Source: Owenia fusiformis (Eukaryota > Annelida > Polychaeta > Sabellida > Oweniidae). Taken from it: 64,000 bases of DNA. The stretch lies in contig CAIIXF020000003.1 in NCBI GenBank assembly GCA_903813345.2, positions 1,580,109-1,644,108 of the forward strand, read 5' to 3'. Positions 21,936-32,470 of the stretch are shown here, piece after piece. The translations under genes and the position numbers were made by a program. Position 1 is the first letter of the stretch. Every line of letters starts with the position of its first letter. Under the pieces are notes generated by a model. It saw only the letters and a program-made list of their open reading frames with translations. It did not search any database and was not told the DNA's origin.

Positions 21936-22464
21936 ATAATAAATACTCTTTTATTTCTCAAAAATCATAAATAAATTTACATTATTAATCACAGCGTATT
22001 CGTCCACAAAGGGCATTTCTACTGCCGCTTTAAGTGAATTTAATTTACAATATGATTACATTAAGTCATAGTTAGTAGAAGAAAAATATAGATTTAAATA
22101 CAATCTGTTTTTCTACATGTCTGTAGTTGGTGCCCTGAAATTGAATTACCGTTACCGTGTTTAATGAAATTTAAAACTACCTTAAATATTTTGGAATTGT
22201 TTTCATTTGTCAGATCCTTGTTGCCAAAAAGTAGGAAATTAGTCTTGTTTTTTAATGTTTTGTTTTTAGTTACATCTAAGTTTAGTTCTGATTCTTCACA
22301 GATCTTTGTATACAGTTTACTCTGAAGAATAAATTTTTTGAATGCTTTAATGTTTTACTATGTACTACCTTTTGATGGTTTTATCAGCTGCAATTTGATA
22401 ATCAATAAAAAATATAACATGGAATTGGTCATTTTTAATCATTGAAAAAATATTTTTGTTTGCA
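21936..22464. other. Gene-free stretch
   Basis: AT-rich. It ends in the acceptor of the next exon. Confidence 0.35.
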
Positions 22465-22721
22465 GGAACTCTCAGCTCAGCTGAAAAGTACATTGACGCC
22501 AGACCTCATTACCAGTTTAGAGGCAGATGGCCTTTCCAGGAATGTAGAAGTTTCCAGAGTATTTCAACTCATTGCAGAATTTAGAAGTACAACAGTAACT
22601 GTATTGACAGTGAGAAGGGACAGAGTTTATTCCAAATCATCCTATCATCCCGTTTATGGCAAAATGCAGAGAGAAGTGCTTGTGGGACATTTAGAAGAAC
22701 ACCATTATGTCCCTATTAAAA
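22465..22721 (+). CDS. Candidate exon with an OTU-like C-terminal block
   Basis: A pyrimidine-rich acceptor (tatttttgtttgcag) and a consensus donor (aaaaag|gtatgt) bracket an open stretch of about 86 residues. It reads ELSAQLKSTLTPDLITSLEA, then EVSRVFQLIAEFRSTTVTVL, then VGHLEEHHYVPI. The E-V-x-x-(L/F)-x-x-x-A-x-x-x-x-x-x-V-x-V-L strand pair followed by an HY-x-x-I ending resembles the second half of OTU-family cysteine proteases, where that His is catalytic. The Cys-bearing first half is not seen. OTU-like domains often ride in mobile elements. The coding status of the exon is well supported; the OTU call is weaker. Confidence 0.45.
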
Positions 22722-23580
22722 AGGTATGTGTTGCCTTGAACTTTTCTGGTATGTTTCAATTTGATTTTTTTTAATTCATTATTTTCCAGAATTGATACAT
22801 GAATTAAAGGTGCCCAGTTTGGACTTTTTAAAAGCATGTCGAAAGAAATTTTTCATCTCAATCCAAGATACCTGCAAATTGTCAAAACATTGGCATAGAT
22901 CTTCTGCTGTTAGACTAAATAGGCCAAAATAAAAACTATTAAAAATTTAAAAGCGGAATTACTGACAGAGCAAAATGAGCTAGATGAAAATAAAAAACAA
23001 CTTAAGAAAACCAAATCATTGAAGCAACTACAGGGTGTCCCAGAAGTAATGATAATTATGCTCTTAAAATTTTATTTGACAATTCATACAAATTAAAGTT
23101 TAAGATATAAGCTTCATTTTGCTATATTACATTTATGAATTTATATAAAAATATTCCATGTATAGTTGCCATAGCAACATGTATGCGCGTTCTGCGGAGC
23201 AGTTTCCGTATATTATAAATGTTCAAACTTAGTTTAGAAAATTTTAATGTGAAGGGAAAAAAACAAGATGGCTGTTATTAGATGTAAGAAATATCAGTAA
23301 AATAGCCTCCCTTTTAAATTTTTTGGGTAAAATATGTCACGTATTCTACGAATTTTTTTTTAGCCGATTCTCTTCTTAGGTATAAGATCTATTAAAAAAG
23401 GCGCAATGCCACCAATGTGCAAAAGTCAACGTTTTTGCTTTAAATCAAGCATCAACGGTCTACACAACTTACAATAAATATTTGTAAGTGACATTATCAT
23501 CATAAAATTAATGACCTTAATGACTTTACAAAATATGCTTCCATACGTTGTATAAAAAATAATCGAAAATAATTAAAATG
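22722..23580. other. Gene-free stretch
   Basis: No coding sense beyond short scraps. The sequence tgtatagttgccatagcaac near 23161 is a small palindromic motif. Confidence 0.35.
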
Positions 23581-23619
<39 letters not shown>

Positions 23620-23636
23620 GGGGACAGAGGGGGAGG
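23581..23636. repeat. Poly-G tract
   Basis: A run of about 30 consecutive G (23588 onward) with further G blocks on both sides. It could form G-quadruplexes and may also be an assembly weak point. Confidence 0.9.
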
Positions 23637-23647
23637 ACAAAAACAAT

Positions 23648-24090
23648 GAGAAAATATCCTGAAGTAGCTACATACATGGAGAATATAGACCCTGTAAGGA
23701 ACCCTTGCCTGTACTGTGACAAGAGTTTAACAAGGCGTAGCACCCTCAAAAGACACTTGATTGACTTTCAAGCGCACTAGTTTACTGCTGATGATTACAC
23801 TGACGCAATGGAAGAAGAAGACCGGCATGTCTTAATTTTGGACAGTCTTTATTTTACAAAACCCGGGCTATCATATCCAAGAGAGGAAGCAAACTTATTG
23901 ATTCTTTTGTAAAACTGATGTTGCTATTTTCTCTTAATTTCTCTTCTGCTGCAGGACTTTTGTATTTTTCTTTCACAATGGCTGGTACCCATGCTGACAT
24001 ATCTCACTTGTAGAAGAGAACTTTGAACAAAAGCCCATCAATAAGGGAATATTTGAAAAGCTGAAGAAAATCATCAATGCACCTTAATCC
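23648..24090 (+). pseudogene. Zinc-finger protein relic, paralogue of 61716
   Basis: The nucleotides match 61735-61970 closely. The translation gives KYPEVATYMENIDPVRNPCL, then CDKSLTRRSTLKRHLIDFQA, a stop in place of a Trp codon, then FTADDYTDAMEEEDRHVLIL. The finger keeps both Cys (CLYC) and both His (H-x6-H), unlike the paralogue at 61716, which has lost the first Cys. Downstream scraps include EENFEQKPINKGIFEKLKK. It is inactive because of the stop and later shifts. Confidence 0.6.
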
Positions 24091-24539
24091 AGTAGACCGA
24101 AATACTGTAGCAACTATCAACACAAAAGAAATCTGACAGATAATGACAGATCAGATTAGGTAAGTGTGGCTGTTGCAGAGTGTGACATTAGGAGTACCAT
24201 TAGATTTTATGTACTATCAAGAATAAGTAAGAGGACACTGCCAGAGACATACATGGTCTTGTAGTGTATGGACAAGGTGTTCTATCTGCTCTGAGGATCA
24301 CTAGGTAGTATTGTAAATTTGTTCCATTAGTGTTCCTGCAGTCTATTGATGCAACATCGGTTTTAGGAAACAATTTCAATAGCAGTAGTAACCAAATATG
24401 TCAGACATTTGAAGTAAGTTCTTGGATGCATTTAACAAGAATAAGGCTTAGTTCAATATGAGCATTATAGTGTTGAAGGATGACCAGCTGGAAATAGCTT
24501 ATCAATGTTACAAGAAGGATACCATTGCCTTAATTCCTA

Positions 24540-24743
24540 CAGGATATGAAAAAACTATGTGCCTTTCAAACTGAGGACATGAAAAACAACTGTCGTTTTC
24601 TAAAAGATGGGACTGTTATTCAGTTTGACACAACATTTAATAGTTTTTGTTACTTTGTGACTAATTTCACATTGCAAGACAAGTCAAAAGTAAATGATAA
24701 GGATAAATGTAATTTCAATTTTATTTTAATAAATTGTTCATGA
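24540..24743 (+). pseudogene. MULE/ZSWIM-like transposase fragment, copy 1
   Basis: The frame reads CAFQTEDMKNNCRFLKDGTV, then IQFDTTFNSFCYFVTNFTLQ. The Q-T-x-x-M ... F ... (L/I)-x-x-D-T-T-(F/Y)-N pattern is the first catalytic Asp region of MULE-type transposases, also seen in ZSWIM1/3-like proteins. The first half matches 44277-44330 (FQTEDMKSNCRFLK). It ends in AT-rich sequence. Confidence 0.5.
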
Positions 24744-24820
24744 TCTTGTCAACCAAATCCCAGCAATTAAGACAAAAAATATATAAACTATGTGCTGTCC
24801 CCTCAGTTTTATGTGAAAAA

Positions 24821-25826
24821 GTCGTTTTGGGTACTATTTCCCGAGTTAATATAAGACACTAAACTGTCCCTTTCCCTAATTAACTCGGTAAATAGTACCC
24901 AGTCCATGTTAAATTGCCATTGAAAAAGTCATTTTGGTTACTATTTACCGAGTTAATATAAGACACTAAACTGTTTCTTCCCCTATATTAACTCGGTAAA
25001 TAGTACACAACGCATGTTAAACTGCCATTGAAAAGGTCGTTTTGGGTACTATTTACCGAGTTAATGTAAGACACTGAACTGATCCCTTCCCCTATATTAA
25101 CTCGGTAAATAGTAGTGGTCGGACTCGCCTGAAAATCTCCACTCGAGTGGGCCATGAAAAACCACGATTATAATCGCGATTTGACTTGTAGTTGAGTTAC
25201 TTCCGGTTTCAGTTTCCGAAGTAGCGGCAGAATTCATCAATTTGATCAAGTCTTTCAAGTGCCTCTATACTTTTTATTGTCTAAATCGTATTGCACATCC
25301 CTATAGATCGTTAAAGTTCACCCCTAGTCCCCTATAGATAGTAAAACTTACCGAATAAATAGTGAAAACAAACTTTGTCAATCCAGAAAGTTCCAGGATG
25401 CACCGCGGTAGACAAATATTTTAAAATTCCCGGCTGTTGGATATTCCCAGAATGCATCAAACCGGAAATGAAACTTTTGCATAAAAATAACGAACACAGA
25501 ATAAAATCCGAGTATGTTTGTCTTCCGCACATGGCATTAAATAGAAAATAAGTTGTTTTCTATACAGATTAAGCAGAACATTACAACTATAAGCATGGAA
25601 ATTGCGAATAGGAGAGACGAATCGCGAGTCAAGGTAAGGTGAAAACGAGTGAAAAATAATTTTTGGTAAACATTTCAAATCGCGAGTTCAAGTTTTCAAC
25701 TCGATCAATTGATTTTTAGGACAAATGCGAGTAAAACTCGAGTACACGAGTCAGTCTTCCAACCACTAGTAAATAGTACCCATCCCACGTTAAATTGCCA
25801 TTGAAAAAGTCGTTTTGGGTACTTTA
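24821..25826. repeat. Tandem array of 107-110 bp palindromic units
   Basis: Units start at 24821, 24928 and 25036 (gtcgttttgggtac or variants). A fourth start at 25810 would fall 110 bases after the third once the inserted element is removed. Each unit holds actatttaccgagttaat facing attaactcggtaaatagt. The array is split by the MITE at 25113-25768. Confidence 0.9.
25113..25768. mobile_element. hAT-type MITE with exact 8-bp target duplication
   Basis: The element starts TAGTGGTCGG and ends CCAACCACTA (one mismatch in ten as inverted repeats). GTAAATAG lies directly outside both ends (25105-25112 and 25769-25776). Removing the element and one duplication restores the array unit. An 8-bp duplication and a TIR of the (T/C)AGTGG type fit hAT elements. 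It is 656 bp with no transposase. Inside are ctcgag motifs near both ends. Confidence 0.9.
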
Positions 25827-26155
25827 TAAAGAATATAATAAATAAACTGAAACAAGAATTTATGTTGTCATTTTTAATTTATTTTTTAATTTATTAATAT
25901 GTTTGTAATTTTATAAGAATTAAAATTACATCATAATTTTTATTACAAAAATCCATAGTCGGAGTGTATGATTCATACACTAATAAGGCTAATCATAAAA
26001 TAAATTTTGGACTTAAATCCACTTACTTGTAAAGTAAAAGAAAGGTCAAGACCTTGTATTGTCATTGTGTCTAAGTAAGTGAAAGAAAAGATCACTTATA
26101 CTCCAGTGTTGGAATATATGTTCCTTATTAGTTGTACACCATTAGTAAAATCAAG
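25827..26155. promoter_or_regulatory. Possible upstream region of the 26.2-kb gene
   Basis: AT-rich. Contains two facing motifs: gtatgattcatacactaataagg near 25967 and ttggaatatatgttccttatta near 26109. No TATA box, Inr or CpG content stands out, so promoter status is only positional. Confidence 0.2.
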
Positions 26156-27207
26156 ATGCCAGGAAAACATCCCCTATACGAAATATGGTCATCCATAATA
26201 GAAGTTATAGGACCTTTGGATAAATGGCCCTATGGTGTGAGAAAGAAATTTTGGAGTAAAAAGCTAAGTCATTGGGACAGGGTGATGGTAGCGGCCTTCG
26301 TTTATGTTAATGGATTAAACCCGGATATATTCCTTGATTGGAATAAATTGATCATAAAAGATGAGAACAAAATTCTTCTCCGTGCGGTAGCGTGCCGGAT
26401 GATTCGGTTTCCTCAGTTCGTTCTTATTTTGTTTATACTTACAAAGTATTATTAAACTTTGGGTGATGCCATAGGACTTTGCGAACTCCTGTTTGATGGT
26501 CTGTCTCCTCTTCTACTTGCAGGAACAGATCCTATAGCCAGAGAGGTGGTCGTGGACGAGGAGGGCCAACCAGAGGGGACGGAATGAAGAGAAGAAATCA
26601 CTTGAAATGCCCAGTATGCAGGAGGAAATTTGACTCTCCCCACAACATGTCAATGCACAGATGTACTACCAATTATAGGTGTCCCAATACCAACTGCAGC
26701 ATTCCTTTTGAAAGGCCAAGTGGGTTGGCGAGGCACCTCACCAGATGTCGGGCAGACCCAATGACCATCTATGATCCCTTAACTTTAACATCCATCACTA
26801 TGCCAACACTAGTCACACAAATAGAAGAGGCATCAACACCCATCACACCCATGACTCTTCCAAAACTACCAGTAGCCACCATCCCATCAACCCTGCCTGA
26901 AGAGGAGACTTATGAAGATATGGAAGCACCATTTGCCCTGCCTTTTTCATTCTCGGATGAAAAAGACCTAGACCTTGGGTACGTCGACCCCAACAAAGTC
27001 CTAAAAGCCACCTTAGGAAATATGCTGACCAAAACCATAGAACACGCACTGAAAGTCTTGCAGGACAAACCAACAGAAACGTCCTCAGATGAACACTCAA
27101 CAACTACCCCTACTGTGTCAGACTCAACACCTACCCCTACTGTGTCTGACTCAACACATACTTCTACTCTGTCAGACTCAACACCAACACCTACATGTAC
27201 AGGGTGA
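26156..27207 (+). CDS. Two-exon zinc-finger protein, about 311 residues, family unknown
   Basis: Exon 1 is 26156-26406 and exon 2 is 26523-27207. The join (cg|gtttcc to tacttgcag|g, phase 2) keeps one frame open throughout. The first ATG in a fair context is 26156. Exon 1 encodes a helical region with SHWDRVMVAAFVYVNGLNPD, a motif I dimly recall from uncharacterised invertebrate proteins. Exon 2 starts with an RGG-type stretch (QRGGRGRGGPTRGDG), then two zinc-finger-like units: CPVCRRKFDSPHNMSMHRC and CPNTNCSIPFERPSGLARHL ending in C. The C-terminal part is Thr/Ser/Pro-rich and ends in four degenerate copies of TPTVSDST. A nucleic-acid-binding role is inferred. The donor is non-consensus. It could be a host gene or an element gene; no end repeats were found. 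Confidence 0.55.
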
Positions 27208-27556
27208 CCCAAAAAAATGCAACCCTCCATTTCCACATCTGAAGGGGAGAATCTCAAAAAGCTGATACCAACACTAAACATCTGAGGATATTTCTGATCA
27301 TATTTACAAAGAACTATATGAGAAGGAAAGAGACATCCCGATTCCTATTTCCTATTCTGAATGATCATATTTTACAAGAATTGAGTTTCCAATTGTGCAA
27401 AAAGTACAGCATCCAAACTGCCCCCATAATAACATAAAATAAAATAGTTCATAATAGTAATAATTAAATAAAAGGTTCTCATGTATGATACTCATATGTA
27501 TGATATTTCTTGCTAGGTTTCTTTTAGTCTCTTCCCCTTGGGGCTTCTGCTTAAAT
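27208..27556. other. Gene-free stretch
   Basis: No coding sense or repeat seen. Confidence 0.35.
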
Positions 27557-27893
27557 ATCTATAGAGTTTGCTGGAAGTTCATAAAGCCTCCCACTTTTCC
27601 TAAAACTCGGGAAGGATCTAACAAAAACACTGTTTTCTTAAACAACATCATCAATGCATGCTGCGGCATTATTATCCTCTACTTATCTACAAATGCAAAC
27701 TAATCATCAATACCAACTGTATGCGTGGAATGTGTCATACCAGAGATACGAATATATAAAGAACCATAAAACATATGTGAGTGTAATTAAATACAACTAA
27801 AAGACACTAATTAAACAATGAGTGTGCCGTTAATCCATATGCTTCTCAATAATAAATATTTCAGATGATTTAGAAATCTAAGTCATAACATAT
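27557..27893. repeat. Dispersed repeat pair, copy 1
   Basis: Matches 61035-61372 in the same orientation at roughly 95 percent by eye over about 337 bases. Shared words include cttttcctaaaactcgggaa, atcatcaatgcatgctgcgg and ccgttaatccatatgcttct. Both copies begin at atctatagag and stop near cataacatat. No terminal repeats or coding sense. Confidence 0.9.
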
Positions 27894-28425
27894 ATGCTGA
27901 CTGGATTACAGTCATGAAGCTGATGAAGAAATTGGGAGAATATATCTATACATCCATCTATACCATCCTGGTTGATTTTCACAGACAGATATTCCTTCAA
28001 CTTCAACTCATGTTATTTGAGAAATTCAATGACTATGGGAAGTCTCCTATATAGTACACATTTAAAAGTAGTAGAACTGTTTTAAAGAGAACATTTTCAT
28101 CACGTTGAAGAAGCCTTATTGAACATTCACTCACCTCATGCAAGACTATACCCTGAAAACATTATTAGGCATATAAAAGGAATTTGACCAGTTTGTCAAG
28201 TTGTTGTGCGACAAAGAATTTACAGACTGGAACAGCTTCGGGTCGTATCCCAACTTATTAAATAATCAGTAACTTTAATGAATATGCCAAATGCCAAAGG
28301 GAAGGGAGACTAAAAACTTTAAAGAAACATTGGCACTGCTGCAATCCCACAAACAGAGGAGGCACCCAAGGTCAGACTGTTAAATACAGGATCAACCTGT
28401 ATTTAATATATAAAGGAATCACAGA
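27894..28425. other. Gene-free stretch
   Basis: Short helix-like scraps only. No recognisable domain. Confidence 0.3.
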
Positions 28426-28428
28426 CAG

Positions 28429-28983
28429 GTGCCAAGCTATGTATACTTTCCTAAAATCGTACAGCATTACCGAGAAGAATATAAAGAAGAATTATCAAAA
28501 TTTAAAGAATGGACGACCTTGCAAAAGAACCTCTATATTGTATTCTTTCCAATTTATTTACAGTATACGATCCTAAACAAGACACTGTATTATGCACACA
28601 TGTACAAATATCTGTGAAACCTGGGTTTGCGTATACTGTTAACAAATCTCAAGGTAGATTGCCAGTACATGAACTACCCCGACCAGCTTGGTGTAGCTGT
28701 GGAAAGGCCAACATCTGTTCACAGACTGCGACTAAAGAACTTTGATGCTACAATAATTGTTAAACAGGATAGCAAAACAATAGAATTTTACAACAACATT
28801 TGCTGCATTGAACCTAATCATACCTGCTGTGTGGGTTCTTCCATCGCCAGCACAGTTATCAATCACACTAATTTTATACCACTGAATAATAACGGAGATG
28901 ATTTTGAAGAGCCATACATGCCATTAGAACAACTTGCACCAGGAGTGCCTTCTGATCAATTGCCTGATGACTGGTGCAACTAA
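28429..28983 (+). pseudogene. PIF1-like DNA helicase C-terminal relic, copy 2
   Basis: Nucleotide paralogue of 13145-13740. The frames read KEELSKFKEWTTLQKNLYIV, then VKPGFAYTVNKSQGRLP, then VDCQYMNYPDQLGVAVERPT and SVHRLRLKNFDATIIVKQ. It ends in an acidic PYMPLEQLAPGVPSDQLPDD segment and a stop. Compared with copy 1 it has a single 25-bp unit, so the motif VI frame is open. It lacks the QFAYLE segment, about 30 bases, deleted between QG and VDCQ. The N-terminal ATPase motifs are missing. Confidence 0.6.
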
Positions 28984-29054
28984 AGGCCTATTATATATTC
29001 CAAAAATAGTGTGTCTGTCAAAAATAAGTCAAAAACAAAGTTTTCAAGTACAGT

Positions 29055-29240
29055 GTGACCAACTTTGTAAATCAATACTTAAAAGATGATTTGATTTCAT
29101 ACAAGAAATCAAGAAGCCACAAATCTTTCCCAGAGTATATATATTCAGGATACAACTATGAAAAGATCATCCACAAAATAAATCAACAGAGACAACAACT
29201 TGATGACTGGAGGGATATGATTCCTGTAGATAATATATAA
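29055..29240 (+). pseudogene. Short open tail after helicase copy 2
   Basis: An open frame of about 60 residues (FVNQYLKDDLISYKKSRSHK, then GYNYEKIIHKINQQRQQLDD) ending in a stop. The Y-x-Y-(E/S)-KI motif echoes NYNYSKIMW in the exon after copy 1, so it may be the matching tail. Function unknown. Confidence 0.3.
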
Positions 29241-30348
29241 TATTTAAAATTTGAGTGGTGATACATTGTTACCCAAGTGGAATATTTCCTGTATCACATA
29301 AGCTGAAACATGTGATGACAATTTTATCACATGTCTAGGAATTTTAAAGCATTTTGATTTGGTCAGTTATGATTGTGTTCAGTACCCTGTACTCCTTGTA
29401 ACTATTATAAATTTTAATTTTGCTTTGAAACAATATGACATTGTATTCATACTTGTTTGTGAAATAGTATGACATCACATTATTTTCCCTAGCTAGAAGT
29501 GATATACAGTGACATCACATCGTTGCTATTGACTCCGTAGCGATACAGCCTACCATATCACATAAAAATTAGTCACTTGTCATGCTTAGACACTCCTAAT
29601 CATGTGATAAGATGAAGTACCACACTAGTGCTAAATATTACCAATCGTTATCTTTTCCTCACATTTGGCAACAATGCTATAAGCATCAACCAATAACAGT
29701 ATAGCATTTGTTTAGAGAAGCTGTATGTGAAGTTCATTGGCCATCAAGGATAAGAACTGATTTTGGCGGGGAGAATAATTTGGTGGGGAGGCAATGGTGC
29801 AACGGAGAGGGGGGGGAAGGGGAACTTGGTTGCAAGGAAGCACTGTCCACAATCAAATGATTTTGGAGAGATATGAGGAGCTTTGGTTCAAACTTTTACA
29901 TTAACATTTTTAGAAGCTTTGAAGAAGAATGAATTCTTGACATAAATAGTACACAACATATGTTTGCAGTTCACGCAACTTTCCTCCACATTTTGAATGA
30001 CAATCTTAGATAATTCAAAGCTGTTTGGAATAAACATAAAGTTCGAACAGAAAATAAAACATCACACCAGTTGTTCATTAAGGAATTCTGCAAATTTACA
30101 ATTCAGACCATACTGTTGTCAAATACATTGTTGATGGTGTCCAGCAGGTTAGGAATGACTTTGCAGTTGAGCCAACAAACAGAGCGACCGGTGGCAATGA
30201 ACGCAGAGTCACTATATGTTGTAGGCCAACAGTAGAGGGGCAGAAAAGGATATATTTGAGCAAATTCTATTTCCTATTTGGTGTATATTAATTGCCATTG
30301 ATTGCTTAAAAGCTCATTTTAAATAAACAACCTTAAAATATCATTTTG
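29241..30348. other. Gene-free stretch
   Basis: No supported gene. A G-rich patch (gagaggggggggaagggg) lies at 29801-29821. Confidence 0.4.
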
Positions 30349-30553
30349 CTAATTAATCATATTAATATATCAGTATTATGTGAGTAAATATTTTTTGCAG
30401 CAAATACATTTGGCAGTTAATGTGAATGTGTTAGTGATTTTCTATTTTTTTATTATCACTTTGAAACATGCCAGTGAAAGAAGTCTGCATTTTCAGAACC
30501 CCCCCCCCAAAAAAAAAGAAATAGATAGTGAAACCATTACAATATCGGATTTT
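30349..30553. repeat. Direct repeat pair, copy 1
   Basis: Matches 33786-33976 in the same orientation (attaatcatattaatat, cagtattatgtgagt, catttggcagt, atagtgaaaccattacaat) at perhaps 80 percent. The two copies lie 3.4 kb apart on either side of the nested MITEs. This copy has a run of 10 C followed by 9 A. Confidence 0.7.
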
Positions 30554-30957
30554 ACCACTTGACAGACAATAAATGAGCACAGAGGCAATAAATTATATCA
30601 ACAATGTACCCACCCTGGGGAGTATGTTCCCTCAAATTAATAATTTGAACTCAGTGGGATAAACTACCTTCTTTATTTATAACTGGAAGGAGTACCACAG
30701 CCTAATAATAATAAATAAATAAAATATAAATAAATAACTATAAAGAATGATGATATAAATAACTTCTACAATGCCAATGATTGAGAACACATTTCTCATT
30801 TAAAGTAGTTTGTTCGGACGTTGTAGGATGTTTTACTATGTAGGTTTAATCTTTTCTATCAATTGAAATACTCTTTACTAAGACATTGAAAACATTTAAC
30901 CTGAGAAGCTAACGGTCTAAAAAACAAGTTATACAATATCATCAATAAATATTTGTA
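30554..30957. other. Gene-free stretch
   Basis: AT-rich. Ends in the acceptor of the next candidate exon. Confidence 0.3.
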
Positions 30958-30958
30958 G

Positions 30959-31195
30959 GCCTCAGAGAAATGCTGGGCGTTTCAGAAAAATTATGAAGCA
31001 TTCAAGAACATAGACGGCAAATCAAGCACTTCCAAAGAGCTTTTTCCACAAGTGTGGGAGGAGGTTAAGAAGAGGACGCCATGGGCCAAATGGTGCCAGC
31101 ATGTCCATTTCACAAGGACTACAATAAAGACACCCAGAACAATCCAGACAGAGGTTCTACAGCGACAATCCATGGGTTTCCTGTAACATTCCATA
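30959..31195 (+). pseudogene. Candidate exon, unknown protein
   Basis: After the acceptor (atcaataaatatttgtag) an open frame reads ASEKCWAFQKNYEAFKNIDG, then ELFPQVWEEVKKRTPWAKWC and ends at a stop after QRQSMGF. It is Trp- and Lys-rich with better codon character than its flanks. No family recognised. A short direct repeat follows (tatccactacagagactttc, tatccactacagagaatttc, tatccactacagactttgta at 31270-31337). Confidence 0.3.
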
Positions 31196-31339
31196 GAGGC
31201 ATTCTGATGATTGCTACAGGGACTTTTCTCAATTGTCTTAACAGTAGTTCCATAGGTTGCAGTTATTCTGGTATCCACTACAGAGACTTTCTGGTATCCA
31301 CTACAGAGAATTTCCATTATCCACTACAGACTTTGTAAC

Positions 31340-32013
31340 TTGCTGCAGAACAAACATTCCATACCAATGTAGATACAAATATAGACTGATAGACTTCCTG
31401 AGCAAAGGAGGTAATTTGTATATTTTTAATATTTTACATATATTTCTCAAACGGTCTCTTCAGATACAATAGGATGAAATAATAACTATGGTTACATATA
31501 ACCTATACAACAAATAGTGGTATATGGTGCGCATTTGATACCTGGTAATAAACTTATCTGTGATATCAGGAAAAATCTACATTATATGTTTACTAGATCT
31601 AATAGGGATTTCACTTGAAAATGTCATAATATTTTTAAGAGTATGTTGAAATAAAATCACTTTTTCGCACATTTTTTTTTATCATGAGTAAAAAAGAAAT
31701 ATCAAAGTTAATAAAATTAAATAAAAACAATCATAGAATTAGAGAAGAACGTATGTCTGGTATTCTTGCAATGAGACTCCCATTTAATGTCATAGGCATT
31801 AAACAGAAATCCTTTCCTATTAATATTATCTTGCTGAAGATGACACTGTTATTGAGATGTGAATAACCGATAATATTCCTTCAGATTATAAAAAAGCTAG
31901 GTTCTCCACATTGGATTACCTCACACGAGATCCAAGCTATGGCATATGAGAATGTCAAAGCAGACCATAGCAAACATGGCTACAGAATTGACAGGGTATA
32001 AAATTAGGCGTCC
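31340..32013. other. Gene-free stretch
   Basis: No coding sense or repeat partner seen. Confidence 0.3.
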
Positions 32014-32192
32014 TTGTCAACTCAACCCTTAGTCAAGTTGACCCAAAGTCAAGTCAACCCAAAGTGAAGTCGACTCAAAGTCAAGTTGACCCAAAGTCAA
32101 GTCAACCCAAAGTGAAGTCGACTCAAAGTCAAGTTGACCCAAAGTCAAGTCAACCCTTAGTCAAGTTGACCCCTAGTCAAACCCAATAATTT
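32014..32192. repeat. 16-bp minisatellite of alternating direct and palindromic words
   Basis: About eleven units of the type tcaagttgacccaaag, tcaagtcaacccaaag and tgaagtcgactcaaag. In the middle the three variants form a 48-bp higher-order unit. The word gtcaagttgac is itself a palindrome around one base. Confidence 0.9.
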
Positions 32193-32466
32193 AACATGTT
32201 TTTAGTAGGTTAAAATAAATTAATAGTAATTATTTAAATATTTTGATAGTATATGAAATATTAAAGAAATAAATCAATAATATCAAAATAAAATCAAATA
32301 AATTCGAGATCTCAGACAAAATTTTCTTCTTTTTTGTACGGTTTTTAAAAATTGACACTGTTTATCATATTAAGCCTTATTAAGAAAGCCAGGGATGTTC
32401 CCCATCAAAAATGATCTCTGTCTTCTGAGAGACAACACACTTGATGAATTTAAGAGAATAGCCAAA
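32193..32466. other. AT-rich spacer
   Basis: No feature seen. Confidence 0.3.
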
Positions 32467-32470
32467 TTAA

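Noticed and set aside
26910-27281. Minus-strand frame with Val/Glu/Ser repeats
   Set aside because: It is the antisense of the Thr/Ser-rich tail of the zinc-finger gene; the repeat explains its openness.
30991-31317. Minus-strand frame of 108 codons
   Set aside because: It overlaps the better supported plus-strand exon and shows no domain.
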